A stretch of DNA of 64,000 bases from Lutibaculum baratangense AMV1 (lineage in GTDB: Bacteria > Pseudomonadota > Alphaproteobacteria > Rhizobiales > Tepidamorphaceae). The stretch is taken from positions 1 through 64,000 of the forward strand of contig NZ_AWXZ01000031.1 in NCBI RefSeq assembly GCF_000496075.1, given 5' to 3'. Shown here piece by piece: positions 45,002 through 54,318 of this stretch (positions within the stretch are counted from its first letter, which is position 1; each line of letters starts with the position of its first letter). The translations under genes were made by a program, and so were the position numbers. Below the pieces are notes generated by a model that was given only the letters and a program-made list of their open reading frames with translations, was not told the origin of the DNA and ran no database searches.

Positions 45002-45030
45002 CACCCGGAAGGTCGGCGGGTCCGGGTGCC
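45002..45030 (-). terminator. Hairpin downstream of the cupin gene
   Basis: GCACCCGGA and TCCGGGTGC form a 9-bp stem with an 11-base loop, 10 bp past the cupin stop. It would separate that operon from the nrd promoter. There is no T run. Confidence 0.45.
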
Positions 45031-45039
45031 CGTCGGCCG

Positions 45040-45543
45040 CTAGCCCGCGAGGAAGCGGATGCCGTGCGCGGCGCCGAGCCTCGCCAGCGCGTCGGGGCTC
45101 TGGTCCGCGACCTCGTGGACGCCCTCGAAGAAGGCCGGCAGCGACAGCGCGGGCGCGACCCAGAAGAGGCACTTGCAGATATGGCGGCTCTTGTTGAAGA
45201 CCGCGTGCGACACGCCGCGCGGCAGCGTGACGAGGTCGGACTGGGTCGCGTGGCGCCAGTGACCATCGATCAGGAGGTCGAACCGCCCCTCGAGGACGAG
45301 AAGGAACTTGTCCTGGGCCTCGTGGAGATGCAGCGGGACGCTTGTCCCGGGGTGGAAGGTCGCGTGCCAGGCGAAGCTCGAGGCCGTGAGCGCCTTCGGC
45401 ACGTAGGTCTGCCCGAGAAAGTTCCACTCGGCACCGTCGAGGCCGTGCGGAGGACCGACGATGGCCGCTCCGGCCGTGAGAGACCTGAGAGGGTCAGGCA
45501 CGATCGCCTCCTTGGGCGGCGGAGATCTGAACGCCTTCGCCAT
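45040..45543 (-). CDS. Cupin-domain protein
   Basis: A 167-residue single-cupin protein. The barrel includes HPGTSVPLHLHEAQDKFLLVLEG-type metal-site sequence near residue 65-90 (His-x-His and Glu-like positions) and LPRGVSHAVFNKS with the third His near 112. Its function is unknown. It overlaps the methyltransferase stop by 1 bp, so the two are probably translationally coupled within the regulator-methyltransferase-cupin operon. Cupins of this type can be dioxygenases, isomerases or ligand-binding proteins. Confidence 0.85.
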   Translation of the reverse strand: MAKAFRSPPPKEAIVPDPLRSLTAGAAIVGPPHGLDGAEWNFLGQTYVPKALTASSFAWHATFHPGTSVPLHLHEAQDKFLLVLEGRFDLLIDGHWRHATQSDLVTLPRGVSHAVFNKSRHICKCLFWVAPALSLPAFFEGVHEVADQSPDALARLGAAHGIRFLAG

Positions 45544-46379
45544 CAGGAGACGCCCTCCCGCCCCGAACCCGACATGCTCGTCTCCGCGTCACCGGCGGCA
45601 GACGGCTTGCGGGCGCGGAAGTGGTGGGGGCAGTGCTCGCCCTTGTCGAGGACGACGATCATCGCCGACCACGTCTCGATCTGCCGCGCGATCTCCTCGA
45701 CGCCGAGAGCCGCCTCGAACGCCGCGCGCTCCGGCCCCGAGAGCCGCTCGCGCTCGCGCCTCGCCTCCTCGCGGTACCACCCGTTGCGGTTCCTGAGCTC
45801 GATGTCGACGAAGCCCGCGCCTTCGAGCGCCCGTCGGTAGGTGTCCGGCGAGGCCATGCCGAAGTCGAGATCCTCGAGCGCGAGGTAGCGCTTCATCTCG
45901 TCGGAAGGCTCGCCGTCATGGGCGGTGAGCCAGTCGGACGCCACGAACCAGCCACCGGGCTTCAAGACCCGGAAGGCTTCGGCCGCCAGCGCCTGCTTGT
46001 CGGGGATGTGGACGATGGAGTCCTTCGAGAACACGACGTGCAGCGAGGCGTCCGGCAGCGGAAGCGGCCCGGGGCTCACCATCCGGATCTCGACGACGTC
46101 CGAGAGGCCCGCCTCTTCGACCCTGCGCCTCGCGGCCTCGCAGACGTCGAACTCGACGTCGATCCCGATCACGGGCGCCGCACCGTAGTCGCGGGCGAGC
46201 GAGACGGTGATGCCGCCGGAGCCGCAGCCGATGTCGAGCACCGAGCGGCCGGTGAGAACCATGCCCTCGAGGATGCGGCGGACCTCATCGGGACCGCCCG
46301 GCGACAGGTAGCCCTCGCCCCAGAGTCTCTCGAGGAACGCGATATGGGTGTCGTCGTAGAGCAGTTCACCGCTCGACAT
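45543..46379 (-). CDS. Class I SAM-dependent methyltransferase, phosphoethanolamine/dimethylglycine N-methyltransferase-like
   Basis: A 278-residue enzyme. The SAM-binding motif I is [20 protein letters not shown] (about 46-66); acidic motif ...[27 protein letters not shown] and [13 protein letters not shown] follow. The N-terminal stretch [17 protein letters not shown] resembles phosphoethanolamine and glycine-betaine-forming N-methyltransferases. The substrate is unproven. It is the second gene of the TetR operon. A methyltransferase beside demethylation-type genes is unexpected. Confidence 0.82.
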   Translation of the reverse strand: MSSGELLYDDTHIAFLERLWGEGYLSPGGPDEVRRILEGMVLTGRSVLDIGCGSGGITVSLARDYGAAPVIGIDVEFDVCEAARRRVEEAGLSDVVEIRMVSPGPLPLPDASLHVVFSKDSIVHIPDKQALAAEAFRVLKPGGWFVASDWLTAHDGEPSDEMKRYLALEDLDFGMASPDTYRRALEGAGFVDIELRNRNGWYREEARRERERLSGPERAAFEAALGVEEIARQIETWSAMIVVLDKGEHCPHHFRARKPSAAGDAETSMSGSGREGVS

Positions 46380-46398
46380 GTCTGATCCCCCTCTTGAG

Positions 46399-47070
46399 TC
46401 AGCGCTTCGGCGACGCCTTCAGGATCTCCTCGCGCCGGCCCGGAAAGACCGACGCCATGAACTGCAGCGTCATGTCGAACGCCGTCTCCCGATCGAAGCC
46501 GACGCCGCCGGCCAGGTGGATCCGGTGCCAGAAGCCGTCGGTCAGGGAATCGATGGAGTCGCCGACGACCACCGGATCCCATCCTCCGGCCATGTCCGCC
46601 GAGGCCGCCATGCAGCACTCCCGCATGCAGCCGGCGCGCTCGTCGTCGAAGGACTTCGAGATCTCGGCGAAGATCGGCCGCGCCGACGCTTCGCCCCAGA
46701 AGGCGTGCCAGACCGCGAGGGTACGACGGTTGCAGACCGAGGCATCGAAATCGGCCCGCACCAGCGCGACGATCCTGTCGAGCGGATCGTCGCCCGCCTC
46801 CGAGATCGCCCGCTGCCAGGTCGCGCGGTAGTCCTGATAGACCCGCCTCAGCGTCTCCGCGAGCAGTGCCTGCTTGTTCTTGAAATAGAAGACGGCGACG
46901 CCCTGCGAAAGGCCAGCCGCCTGGGCGACGGTCGCGAGCGTCGTCGCCGCGAGCCCGTTCCTGTCGATCGAGGAGATGGTGGCGTCCACGATCTGCTGGC
47001 GGCGCTTCGCGGCGTTCTCCGCCCGCTCCTTGCGCGGTCTCTGCTCGCTCGCTCCGGCGTCCGCGGCCAT
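46399..47070 (-). CDS. TetR-family regulator, BetI-like
   Basis: A 223-residue protein with an N-terminal HTH ([22 protein letters not shown]) and the BetI-type ligand domain ([16 protein letters not shown] and [14 protein letters not shown]). BetI is the choline-responsive repressor of glycine betaine synthesis, so a quaternary or methylated amine ligand is a fair guess here. The gene is divergent from the FAD oxidoreductase gene. A palindromic operator sits midway in the gap, and a second copy lies upstream of the Rieske gene. AGGA lies about seven bases before the ATG. Confidence 0.9.
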   Translation of the reverse strand: MAADAGASEQRPRKERAENAAKRRQQIVDATISSIDRNGLAATTLATVAQAAGLSQGVAVFYFKNKQALLAETLRRVYQDYRATWQRAISEAGDDPLDRIVALVRADFDASVCNRRTLAVWHAFWGEASARPIFAEISKSFDDERAGCMRECCMAASADMAGGWDPVVVGDSIDSLTDGFWHRIHLAGGVGFDRETAFDMTLQFMASVFPGRREEILKASPKR

Positions 47071-47140
47071 CTGTCGTCCTGTTCGGTCTCTATCCTGCGG
47101 TTCTAGTCGAAGCCGCCCGTCCTTTCCAGCTGCATATTTG

Positions 47141-47154
47141 TTTGAGCGCTCAAA
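47141..47154. promoter_or_regulatory. Palindromic operator, copy 1, between the TetR gene and FAD oxidoreductase 1
   Basis: TTTGAGCGCTCAAA is a perfect 14-bp palindrome centred in the divergent gap (70 bp from each start codon). It is preceded by CATATTTG. The same core with nearly the same 5' flank recurs at 60940. It is the probable binding site of the adjacent BetI-like regulator. Confidence 0.75.
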
Positions 47155-47223
47155 AAACTTTACGGCCACGCTTGACGGGGCTAGCCTTGGCCCGCATCGC
47201 CGCAGTCGGAGGACGGGAGACGC

Positions 47224-48852
47224 ATGAGCGAGGCTGGACGCTACGACGCGATCATCGTGGGCGCGGGCCACAACGGCCTGACGACCGCCTGCTATCTCGC
47301 CAAGAGCGGGCTGAAGGTTCTCGTCGTCGAGAAGAACGACTGGATCGGCGGCGCCGCCGTCAGCCGCGAGCTCTATGACGGCTGGACCTACTCGAACTGC
47401 TCCTATGTCTGCTCGCTCCTGCGGCCGGAGATCGTGCGAGATCTCGACCTGCCGCGGCACGGGCTGCAGGTGATCCCCTACGAGGGCGGCGCGACCTTCA
47501 CCCCCGACGGCGACCACTTCGGCTACTACAACGACCATGATGCGCTGCGCCGCGAGATCCACCGCCACGAGCCGCGCGACGTCGACGCCTACGACCGGTT
47601 CTCGCAGGCGGTGATGAAGCAATGCCGGTTCATCCGGCCGCTTCTCATGCGCACGCCGCCCGACCCGACTTCGTTCAAGCCGCGCGACGTGCAGGAGCTC
47701 CTCTACCTCCTCAAGCGCTTCCACGACCTGGGGCCGCGCGACATGGGCGAGGCGATCCGCTTCTGGACGATGTCGATCGGCGACTATCTCGACGGCTTCT
47801 TCGAGTGCGAACTGATCAAGGCGCACATCGCGGGCGGCGGCATCATCGGCACGGGGCTCGGTGTCTACTCGCCGGGCTCGGCCTACGTGCTGCTTCACCA
47901 CTACATGGGCGACGTCGACGGCGCGATCGGCGCCTGGGGCTTCGCCCGCGGCGGCATGGGCTCGGTGTCCCAGTCCCTCGCCTCGGCCTTGCGGGAGTTC
48001 GGCGGCGAGATCCGCACCGGCTCCGGGCTCGAGCGCTTCCTCGTGAAGGACGGCAAGGTCACGGGCGTCGCACTCGAGAACGGCGACACCTACGAGGCTC
48101 CCGTCGTCGCGTCGAACATGGACGTGAAGCGCACCTTTCTGAAGCACCTGGAGGAGGCGGACCTGCCGTCCGAGTTCGTCGGCGCCGTGCGGAAGTTCAA
48201 GATCCGCGGGTCGAGCGGCAAGATCAACGTCGCGCTCGACCGGATGCCGGACTTCCCCGCCGCCCCGAAGGACGCCGTCTTCCTGCGCGGCGACATGCAC
48301 GCGTCCGAAAGCCTCGCCGAGCTCGAGCACGCCTTCGACGACTGGAAGGAATGTCGCTGGTCGGAGAATCCCTATTTCGACATGCTGATCCCGAGCCAGA
48401 TCGACCCGACGATGGCGCCGCCGGGCAAGCACATGATGACGCTGTTCATCCAGTACGCGCCCTACGAGCTGGCCGACGGGCGAAGCTGGGACGGCCCGGC
48501 GCGCGACGAGTTCGCCGAGACGGTCATCTCGAAGATCGAGACGATCTCGCCGGGCTTCCGCGACCTGATCCTCCACCAGGAGGTGCGCACGCCGTGGGAC
48601 ATCGAGCGGGAGGTGGGACTCACGGAAGGCAACATCTTCCAGGGCGAGTTGACCTTCGACCAGCTCCTGTTCAACCGTCCGGTGCCGGGTTACGCGCAGT
48701 ACCGCTCGCCGATCCGGGGCCTCTACATGGTCGGCTCCTCGGCCCACCCGGGCGGCGGCGTGATGGCCGCGCCAGGCGCCAACGCGGCACGCGAAATCCT
48801 GCGCGACATGGGCGCCATGAAGACCCTCAGGTCCCGGTCGAGGGCCGCCTGA
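47224..48852 (+). CDS. PYROXD2-like FAD-dependent oxidoreductase 1
   Basis: A 542-residue flavoprotein related to phytoene-desaturase and amine-oxidase folds. The FAD motif is YDAIIIVG-type: YDAIIVGAGHNGLTTACYLA near residue 7, then VVEKNDWIGGAAVSRE. The C-terminal FAD segment is GLYMVGSSAHPGGGVMAAPG. PYROXD2-like proteins are poorly characterised. GGAGG precedes the ATG. It is first in a plus-strand operon with a paralogue one base downstream, a folate enzyme, an aminotransferase and a binding protein, which suggests dehydrogenation of an amine. Confidence 0.88.
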   Translation: MSEAGRYDAIIVGAGHNGLTTACYLAKSGLKVLVVEKNDWIGGAAVSRELYDGWTYSNCSYVCSLLRPEIVRDLDLPRHGLQVIPYEGGATFTPDGDHFGYYNDHDALRREIHRHEPRDVDAYDRFSQAVMKQCRFIRPLLMRTPPDPTSFKPRDVQELLYLLKRFHDLGPRDMGEAIRFWTMSIGDYLDGFFECELIKAHIAGGGIIGTGLGVYSPGSAYVLLHHYMGDVDGAIGAWGFARGGMGSVSQSLASALREFGGEIRTGSGLERFLVKDGKVTGVALENGDTYEAPVVASNMDVKRTFLKHLEEADLPSEFVGAVRKFKIRGSSGKINVALDRMPDFPAAPKDAVFLRGDMHASESLAELEHAFDDWKECRWSENPYFDMLIPSQIDPTMAPPGKHMMTLFIQYAPYELADGRSWDGPARDEFAETVISKIETISPGFRDLILHQEVRTPWDIEREVGLTEGNIFQGELTFDQLLFNRPVPGYAQYRSPIRGLYMVGSSAHPGGGVMAAPGANAAREILRDMGAMKTLRSRSRAA

Positions 48853-48853
48853 C

Positions 48854-50441
48854 ATGCAGATGCCGAGGAAGACCATGTACGATGCGGTCGTGGTCGGTGG
48901 CGGCCACAACGGCCTCGCCGCCGCGGCCACGCTCGGGCGGCAGGGCCGCGATGTGCTGCTCGTCGAGCGCAGCTCCACCCTCGGCGGGATGGCGCGGACC
49001 GAGGAGATCGCGCCCGGCGTGCGCGCGTCCCGGATCGCCCACCTTCTCTACAATCTGAACCCGACCGTCGCCGGCGAGCTCGACCTCGAGAGCCACGGTC
49101 TGCGCTTCGCCGCGAAAGACCTGCCGACCGTCTCGCTCTCGCCCCACGGGGAGCACATCGTCGCCAACGGCGACGAGGCATCATTCGCCGACGGCACCGT
49201 GCATCCGGACGCCGCGGCCTATGCGAGGCTGAGGCAGAGGCTCGCGCGCTTCGCGACACTCCTGAAGCCGCTGCTCGACCGCACGCCGCCCGACCTCGCC
49301 TTCGACGGCCTCGACCGGGAGAAGATCGCCGAGATCGGGGGCGCTCGCCGGGCTCGGCCTCTCCGTCCGCCGGCTCGGCAAGGCCGAGATGGAGGCGTTC
49401 CTGCACGACCTCCTGTCGAACGTCCGCGACCTCGTGATGGACGAGATGCCGGATGGCCCGCTCGCGGGGATGCTCGGCGCCGACGCCGTGCTCGGCGGCT
49501 GGGCCGCGCCACGGTCGCCGGGGACGGTGCTGAGCCTGATGTACCGCATGGCCCAGGGCGGCCGGGTCTCCCTGCCGGAGGGCGGGATGGGCTCGGTGAC
49601 CGAGGCCCTGGCCACGGCCGCCGCCGGTTCGGGCGCCGAGATCGTCACCGGCCGGTCGGTCGAGCGGATCACGGTGCATGGCGACCGCGCAACCGGGGTC
49701 GCCCTCGACGACGGGATGCTGATCGGCGCCGACCTCGTCCTCTGCAGCTCCAGCGTCGGCCATGCGATGAGGCTCGCCGGGGTCGAGCATTTCGACGCGG
49801 AGGCGGCGCGCCGCATCCGCCATGTCCGGGCGCGCGGCGCCGCCGCCAAGATCAACCTGGTCCTGTCGCAGGCTCCCGGCGTGGAGGGGCTCTCGGACGA
49901 GCAGACGGCCGGGCGACTGTTGCTCGCGCCGTCGCTCGAATACATCGAGCGCGCCTTCAATCCCGCCAAATACGGCGAGATGTCGAAGGCGCCGCTGATC
50001 GAGGCCGTCATACCGACGCTGAGCGACCGCACGCTGGCGCCGGAAGGCACGCACGTCCTCTCGGCGATCGTGCAATACGTGCCGCACGGCCTCGCCGGCG
50101 GCTGGAGCGACGAGGCGAAGCGGCGGCTCCTCGACCTGACCCTCGATGCGCTCACCCCCTTCATGCCGGGCCTGCGCGAGACGATGGTTCACGCCGACAT
50201 CCTGTCCCCGGTCGACATCGAGGCGATGACCGGCGCACCCGGCGGCCACTGGCACCACGGCGAGCTCACGGTCGACCAGATGCTGATGCTCAGGCCCGCC
50301 AACGGCATCGGACGCTACGCGACGGGCCTGCCGGGCCTCTATCTCTGCGGCGCCGGCGCGCATCCCGGTGGCGACGTCACCGGCTCTCCTGGCCGGAACG
50401 CGGCACTCCAGGCCCTGAAGGACGAGGCGGCTGCGGCATGA
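48854..50441 (+). pseudogene. PYROXD2-like FAD-dependent oxidoreductase 2, with a frameshift
   Basis: A paralogue of the preceding gene: MYDAVVVGGGHNGLAAAATL at the start and LYLCGAGAHPGGDVTGSPGR at the end. The reading frame breaks at GGGGG (49337-49341): upstream codons give ...KIAEIG, and dropping one G restores ALAGLGLSVRRLGKAEMEAF and the rest of the protein (about 528 residues). So it carries one extra G relative to a whole gene. The sequence on both sides is well conserved, and a similar defect exists in the ABC ATPase gene, so a sequencing or assembly error is quite possible. If real, the enzyme is lost. Confidence 0.8.
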
Positions 50442-51655
50442 ACGAGATGATCCGCGACACCTCCACCGCCGCAGGATCGCGCAAGGGCGTCGAGCGCGGC
50501 CTGAAGACGACGCCGTTCGACGCGCGCCTCAAGGCGCTCGACCTGACGCGCGACTGGATGTGGTGGGCCGGCTGCGCCTCGCCCGCCGTGCTCGACACGG
50601 TCGAGAGCGAGTATTTCGCCATCCGCAACCAAGCGACGCTCTACGACATCTCGCCGATCTACAAGTACCGGATCTCCGGCCCCGAAGCGGAGCGGGTCGT
50701 GAACCGGCTCGTGACCCGCGACATCCGCAAGCTGAAGCCCGGCCGCGTCGCGTATGCCATCTGGTGCGACGAGGACGGGATGGTGATCGACGACGGGACA
50801 ATCTTCCGCTTCGGCGAGAGCGACTTCCGCCTGTGCTGCCAGGAGCCGCAATATTCCTGGCTCCTCGACATCGCCTGGGGCTTCGACGTGGAGATGAGCG
50901 ACGAGACGGAGGACGTCGCGGCTCTCGCGCTGCAGGGTCCCACCTCCTTCTCGGTGCTCGAGGCGGCGGGTCTCGGCGACGCCAGGTCGATGAGGCCCTT
51001 CGACCTGCGGGAGGTCGAGCCGGGTCTGTGGATCTCGCGGACGGGCTTCACCGGCGATCTCGGCTACGAGCTCTGGATCTCGCCGGGCGCCGCCCTGCCC
51101 CTCTGGGACCGGCTGTGGGAGGCGGGCCGCCTGTGGGGCCTGCGCGCGATCGGCTACCGGGCAATGGACATTGCCCGCATAGAGGCAGGCTTCGTGATGA
51201 CCGGAGCCGACTTCATCTCCTCGCACCGGGCGACGCGCACGGGCCGCACGCGCTCGGCCTTCGAACTCGGCTTCGGCCGGCTCGTCGACTTCGGGAAAGG
51301 TCACTTCAACGGGCGCCGCGCGCTCCTGAAGCTCAGCGAGAGGGAGCCGCGCCACATGCTCGTCGGGCTCGACATCGCCGGCAAGGCCCCGGCTCGCGAT
51401 GCCCTCGTCTATCACCGCGGCCGCAAGGAGATCGGCCGCATCACCTCGGCGGCCTGGTCGCCGACGGCCAAGCGCAACATCGCGCTCGCCGAGCTCGCCG
51501 CGCCCTTCGGCGTCACGCGAAGCGACCGGATCTTCGTCGAGATCTACGTCAACAAGGAAGGCAGGTGGGATCGCGTCATGGCGCCCGCGCGCATCGTCGA
51601 GCGGCCGTTCTACCGGCCGGCACGCGTCCGCGCCACGCCGCCCAAGCCCTTCTAG
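50438..51655 (+). CDS. GcvT/DmdA-like aminomethyltransferase family protein
   Basis: A 405-residue protein of the glycine-cleavage T-protein / DMSP demethylase fold. IRNQATLYDISPIYKYRISG near residue 65, DDGTIFRFGESDFRLCCQEP, LALQGPTSFSVLEAAGLG and RTGFTGDLGYELWISP are family motifs of the folate-binding domain. Such enzymes pass a methyl or methylene group from an N- or S-methyl substrate to tetrahydrofolate. It is not soxA, and no gcvH or gcvP is near, so it is not the glycine-cleavage T protein. The ATG overlaps the previous stop. Confidence 0.88.
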   Translation: MNEMIRDTSTAAGSRKGVERGLKTTPFDARLKALDLTRDWMWWAGCASPAVLDTVESEYFAIRNQATLYDISPIYKYRISGPEAERVVNRLVTRDIRKLKPGRVAYAIWCDEDGMVIDDGTIFRFGESDFRLCCQEPQYSWLLDIAWGFDVEMSDETEDVAALALQGPTSFSVLEAAGLGDARSMRPFDLREVEPGLWISRTGFTGDLGYELWISPGAALPLWDRLWEAGRLWGLRAIGYRAMDIARIEAGFVMTGADFISSHRATRTGRTRSAFELGFGRLVDFGKGHFNGRRALLKLSEREPRHMLVGLDIAGKAPARDALVYHRGRKEIGRITSAAWSPTAKRNIALAELAAPFGVTRSDRIFVEIYVNKEGRWDRVMAPARIVERPFYRPARVRATPPKPF

Positions 51656-51679
51656 AGCCCGAGGACCGGATCAGGCGTC

Positions 51680-53077
51680 ATGCTGGACAAGAAGACGACA
51701 TCGAACGGCACCGATCCCCGCGCCATCCGGCAGTGGGACAACGAGCACTTCTTCCACCCTTGGGACTCCATGGGGGTCGCGGGGATGGACCGGGTGATCG
51801 CGCACGAGGCGAAGGGCATCTACCTCTACGACCCGCAAGGGCGCCGCTACATCGACGGGCCGGGCGGGATGTGGAACGTGCAGATCGGTTACGGCCGGGA
51901 GGAGATGGCGCAGGCGATCGCCCGGCAGGCGATGAGCCTCTCCTACCACAGCCCATGGGCGTTCGCCTCGGAGCCTTCCGCCGTGCTGGCGAAGAAGCTC
52001 GCCGACATGGCGCCGGGCGACCTCAACTCCGTGTTCTTCACGACGGGCGGCTCGTCGGCCGTCGACAGCGCGCTGCGTTTTGCCCAGTTCTACAACAACT
52101 TGCGGGGGAAATCTCAGAAAAAGCTCTTCATCGCCCGCGAGAAGGGCTATCACGGCTCGACCTATCTCTCCGCCACCGTCTCGGGCAAGGAGCGCGACAA
52201 GAGCTTCCTCGACACCGAGAAGCGGCTCGTGCGCTTCCTGCCGAACGTGAACCCCTATGTCCGGCCGGAGGGGATGAGCGTCGAGGACTGGTGCGACCTC
52301 AAGGTGCAGGACCTCGAGACCGCGATCGTCGAGGCCGGCCCGGAGAACGTCGCCGCGTTCATCGCCGAGCCGATCCTCGCATCGGGAGGCGTCATCGTGC
52401 CGCCGCCCGGCTACCATCGCCGCACGCTCGAGGTCTGCCGGCGCCACGACGTGCTCTACATCTCCGACGAGGTGGTGACCGCCTTCGGGCGGCTCGGCCA
52501 CTGGTTCGCCTCGGAACCCGTCTTCGACATCGTGCCCGACATCGTCACCTGCGCGAAGGGCCTGACATCCGGCTACCTGCCGCTCGGCGCCTGCATCATC
52601 TCGGACCGGCTGATCGACGAGGTCTCCGGCCCGGACCGCGAGAGCGTGCTCTTCTCGAACGGCTACACCTATTCGGGCCACCCCGTCTGCTGCGCGGCGG
52701 CGCTGAAGAACATCGAGATCATGGAGCGCGAGAACCTTCTCGAGCACGTCCGGCAGGTCACCCCGAAGTTCCAGGCGCGGCTGAAGGCCCAGTCACGCTT
52801 CGAGATCGTCGGCGATGCCCGCGGCATGGGTCTCGTCGGTTGCGTCGAGTGCCACGTGCCCGAGGGCCGCGGGCGCAGCGAGGCCGACCGGCTCGAGCTC
52901 GACAAGGACATCGGCGCGCGCATCGACGCGAAGTGCGAGGAGATGGGCCTGATCGTGCGGCCACTCATCAACATGTGCGTGTTCTCGCCGCCGCTGATCA
53001 TCACGGAGGACGAGATCGACGAGATGTTCGACATCCTGGAGCGGGCGATCGCACGGGTCGAGGCGGAGGTGCTCTGA
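51680..53077 (+). CDS. Class III (omega-type) aminotransferase
   Basis: A 465-residue PLP enzyme of the family that includes putrescine, taurine and beta-alanine aminotransferases. [20 protein letters not shown] has the Asp that holds the PLP nitrogen. The catalytic Lys is in [39 protein letters not shown] is the phosphate-binding region. It transfers an amino group from a primary amine or omega-amino acid to a ketoacid. It is probably a step in the breakdown of the compound taken up by the adjacent ABC system. Confidence 0.93.
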   Translation: MLDKKTTSNGTDPRAIRQWDNEHFFHPWDSMGVAGMDRVIAHEAKGIYLYDPQGRRYIDGPGGMWNVQIGYGREEMAQAIARQAMSLSYHSPWAFASEPSAVLAKKLADMAPGDLNSVFFTTGGSSAVDSALRFAQFYNNLRGKSQKKLFIAREKGYHGSTYLSATVSGKERDKSFLDTEKRLVRFLPNVNPYVRPEGMSVEDWCDLKVQDLETAIVEAGPENVAAFIAEPILASGGVIVPPPGYHRRTLEVCRRHDVLYISDEVVTAFGRLGHWFASEPVFDIVPDIVTCAKGLTSGYLPLGACIISDRLIDEVSGPDRESVLFSNGYTYSGHPVCCAAALKNIEIMERENLLEHVRQVTPKFQARLKAQSRFEIVGDARGMGLVGCVECHVPEGRGRSEADRLELDKDIGARIDAKCEEMGLIVRPLINMCVFSPPLIITEDEIDEMFDILERAIARVEAEVL

Positions 53078-53079
53078 GA

Positions 53080-53100
53080 GGCGGCTTGCTCGCAACCGCC
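53080..53100 (+). other. Hairpin between the aminotransferase and binding-protein genes
   Basis: GGCGG-C-TTGC and GCAA-CCGCC form a 9-bp stem with one bulge and a two-base loop, straight after the aminotransferase stop. Such hairpins before a binding-protein gene often give unequal expression within an operon. There is no T run. Confidence 0.4.
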
Positions 53101-53160
53101 GAACGGGAACGGCCACCGCAGGCCGGCGGCCACAACGATAAACCAGAGAGGAGAAGAACC

Positions 53161-54222
53161 ATGAAGGGACTGCCCCTGATCACGGCGCTGGCGATGGGGA
53201 CCGCGCTGGTGCCCGTGGCGTCGCACGCCGCGGACGCAGAGCTCGTCGTCTTCGACTGGGCGGGCTACGAAGACCCGGCCTTCCACCAGGCCTATATCGA
53301 CAAGCACGGGGCCTCGCCGACCTTCGCGTTCTTCGGCGACGAGGAGGAGGCCTTCCAGAAGCTGCGCTCGGGATTCAGGGCCGATGCCGCGCATCCCTGC
53401 TCCCAGTCGGTCGCGAAGTGGAACGAGGCGGGCCTCCTGCAGCCGATCGACACCGGACGGATCGAGGCGTGGGACGACCTGATCCCGGCCTTCCGCGACA
53501 TGGAGGGCTTCACGAAAAACGGGGACACGTATTTCGTCCCATTCGAATGGGGCAACACGGCCCTCACCTACCGCACGGACAGCCTGAACGAGGACGACGT
53601 CCGCTCGCTGCAGGCCTTCGCCGATCCGAAGTTCGAGGGACAGGTCTCGATCGGCGACAATGTCGACGACGCCTACGCCCTCGCCTTCCTCGCCACCGGC
53701 GTGCACGACTGGACGGAGGCGACCGACGAGGACTTCGAGAGGGCGTCCGACTTCCTTCGCAAGGTCCACGAGAACGTGCGCGCCTACTGGTCCGACGGCG
53801 CGAACCTCGCCCAGCTCATGCAGTCGGGCGAGGTGACGCTCGCCTGGGCCTGGAACGAGACCGCGACGACGATGCAGGCCGACGGGCAGCCCGTCGCGAT
53901 GAAGCTCGACACGGAAGAGGGATCGAGTGCCTGGGTCTGCGGCTATGTCCACCTGGCCGATGCGCCGGGCTCGGAGGAGAGGTTCTACGACTTCGTGAAC
54001 GCCACCCTCACCCCGGACGTCTCGGAATACCTCGTCACGGCCTGGGGCTACGGCCACGGCAACGAGAAGGGCATGAGCGCGCTCGGTGAGGAGACGTTGA
54101 AGGAGAGCGGCTTCACCGATCCCGCCGCGATGCGGGAGGAGACGCTGTGGCAGGCGCCGATCGGCCACGAGATGCGCGAGAAGATGATCGCGGAGTTCGA
54201 GCGGATCAAGGCGGGGTTCTGA
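53161..54222 (+). CDS. PotD/PotF-like periplasmic solute-binding protein
   Basis: A 353-residue binding protein with a signal peptide (MKGLPLITALAMGTALVPVA, cleaved near SHA-AD). VVFDWAGYEDPAFHQAYIDK and VPFEWGNTALTYRTDSL are like spermidine/putrescine-binding proteins, but the usual VVPS segment of polyamine-binding proteins is replaced by AHPCSQSVAKW. The ligand may thus be other than a simple polyamine. AGAGGAGAA precedes the ATG. The matching permeases and ATPase lie on the opposite strand, 2.5 kb on. Confidence 0.9.
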   Translation: MKGLPLITALAMGTALVPVASHAADAELVVFDWAGYEDPAFHQAYIDKHGASPTFAFFGDEEEAFQKLRSGFRADAAHPCSQSVAKWNEAGLLQPIDTGRIEAWDDLIPAFRDMEGFTKNGDTYFVPFEWGNTALTYRTDSLNEDDVRSLQAFADPKFEGQVSIGDNVDDAYALAFLATGVHDWTEATDEDFERASDFLRKVHENVRAYWSDGANLAQLMQSGEVTLAWAWNETATTMQADGQPVAMKLDTEEGSSAWVCGYVHLADAPGSEERFYDFVNATLTPDVSEYLVTAWGYGHGNEKGMSALGEETLKESGFTDPAAMREETLWQAPIGHEMREKMIAEFERIKAGF

Positions 54223-54318
54223 GCGGGAGGCGGCGACGTCGCGAGGCTCCGCCGGCGAAGTTATCCATAGCCGCTCCGGCAGACCGAACTTCATACGGGC
54301 GACTATCGTTCGCCCCGC

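Noticed and set aside
50438-51655. The GcvT-like gene as the T protein of glycine cleavage
   Set aside because: No gcvH or gcvP is nearby, and the protein is longer and sits with an aminotransferase and FAD oxidoreductases; it is a family relative with another substrate.
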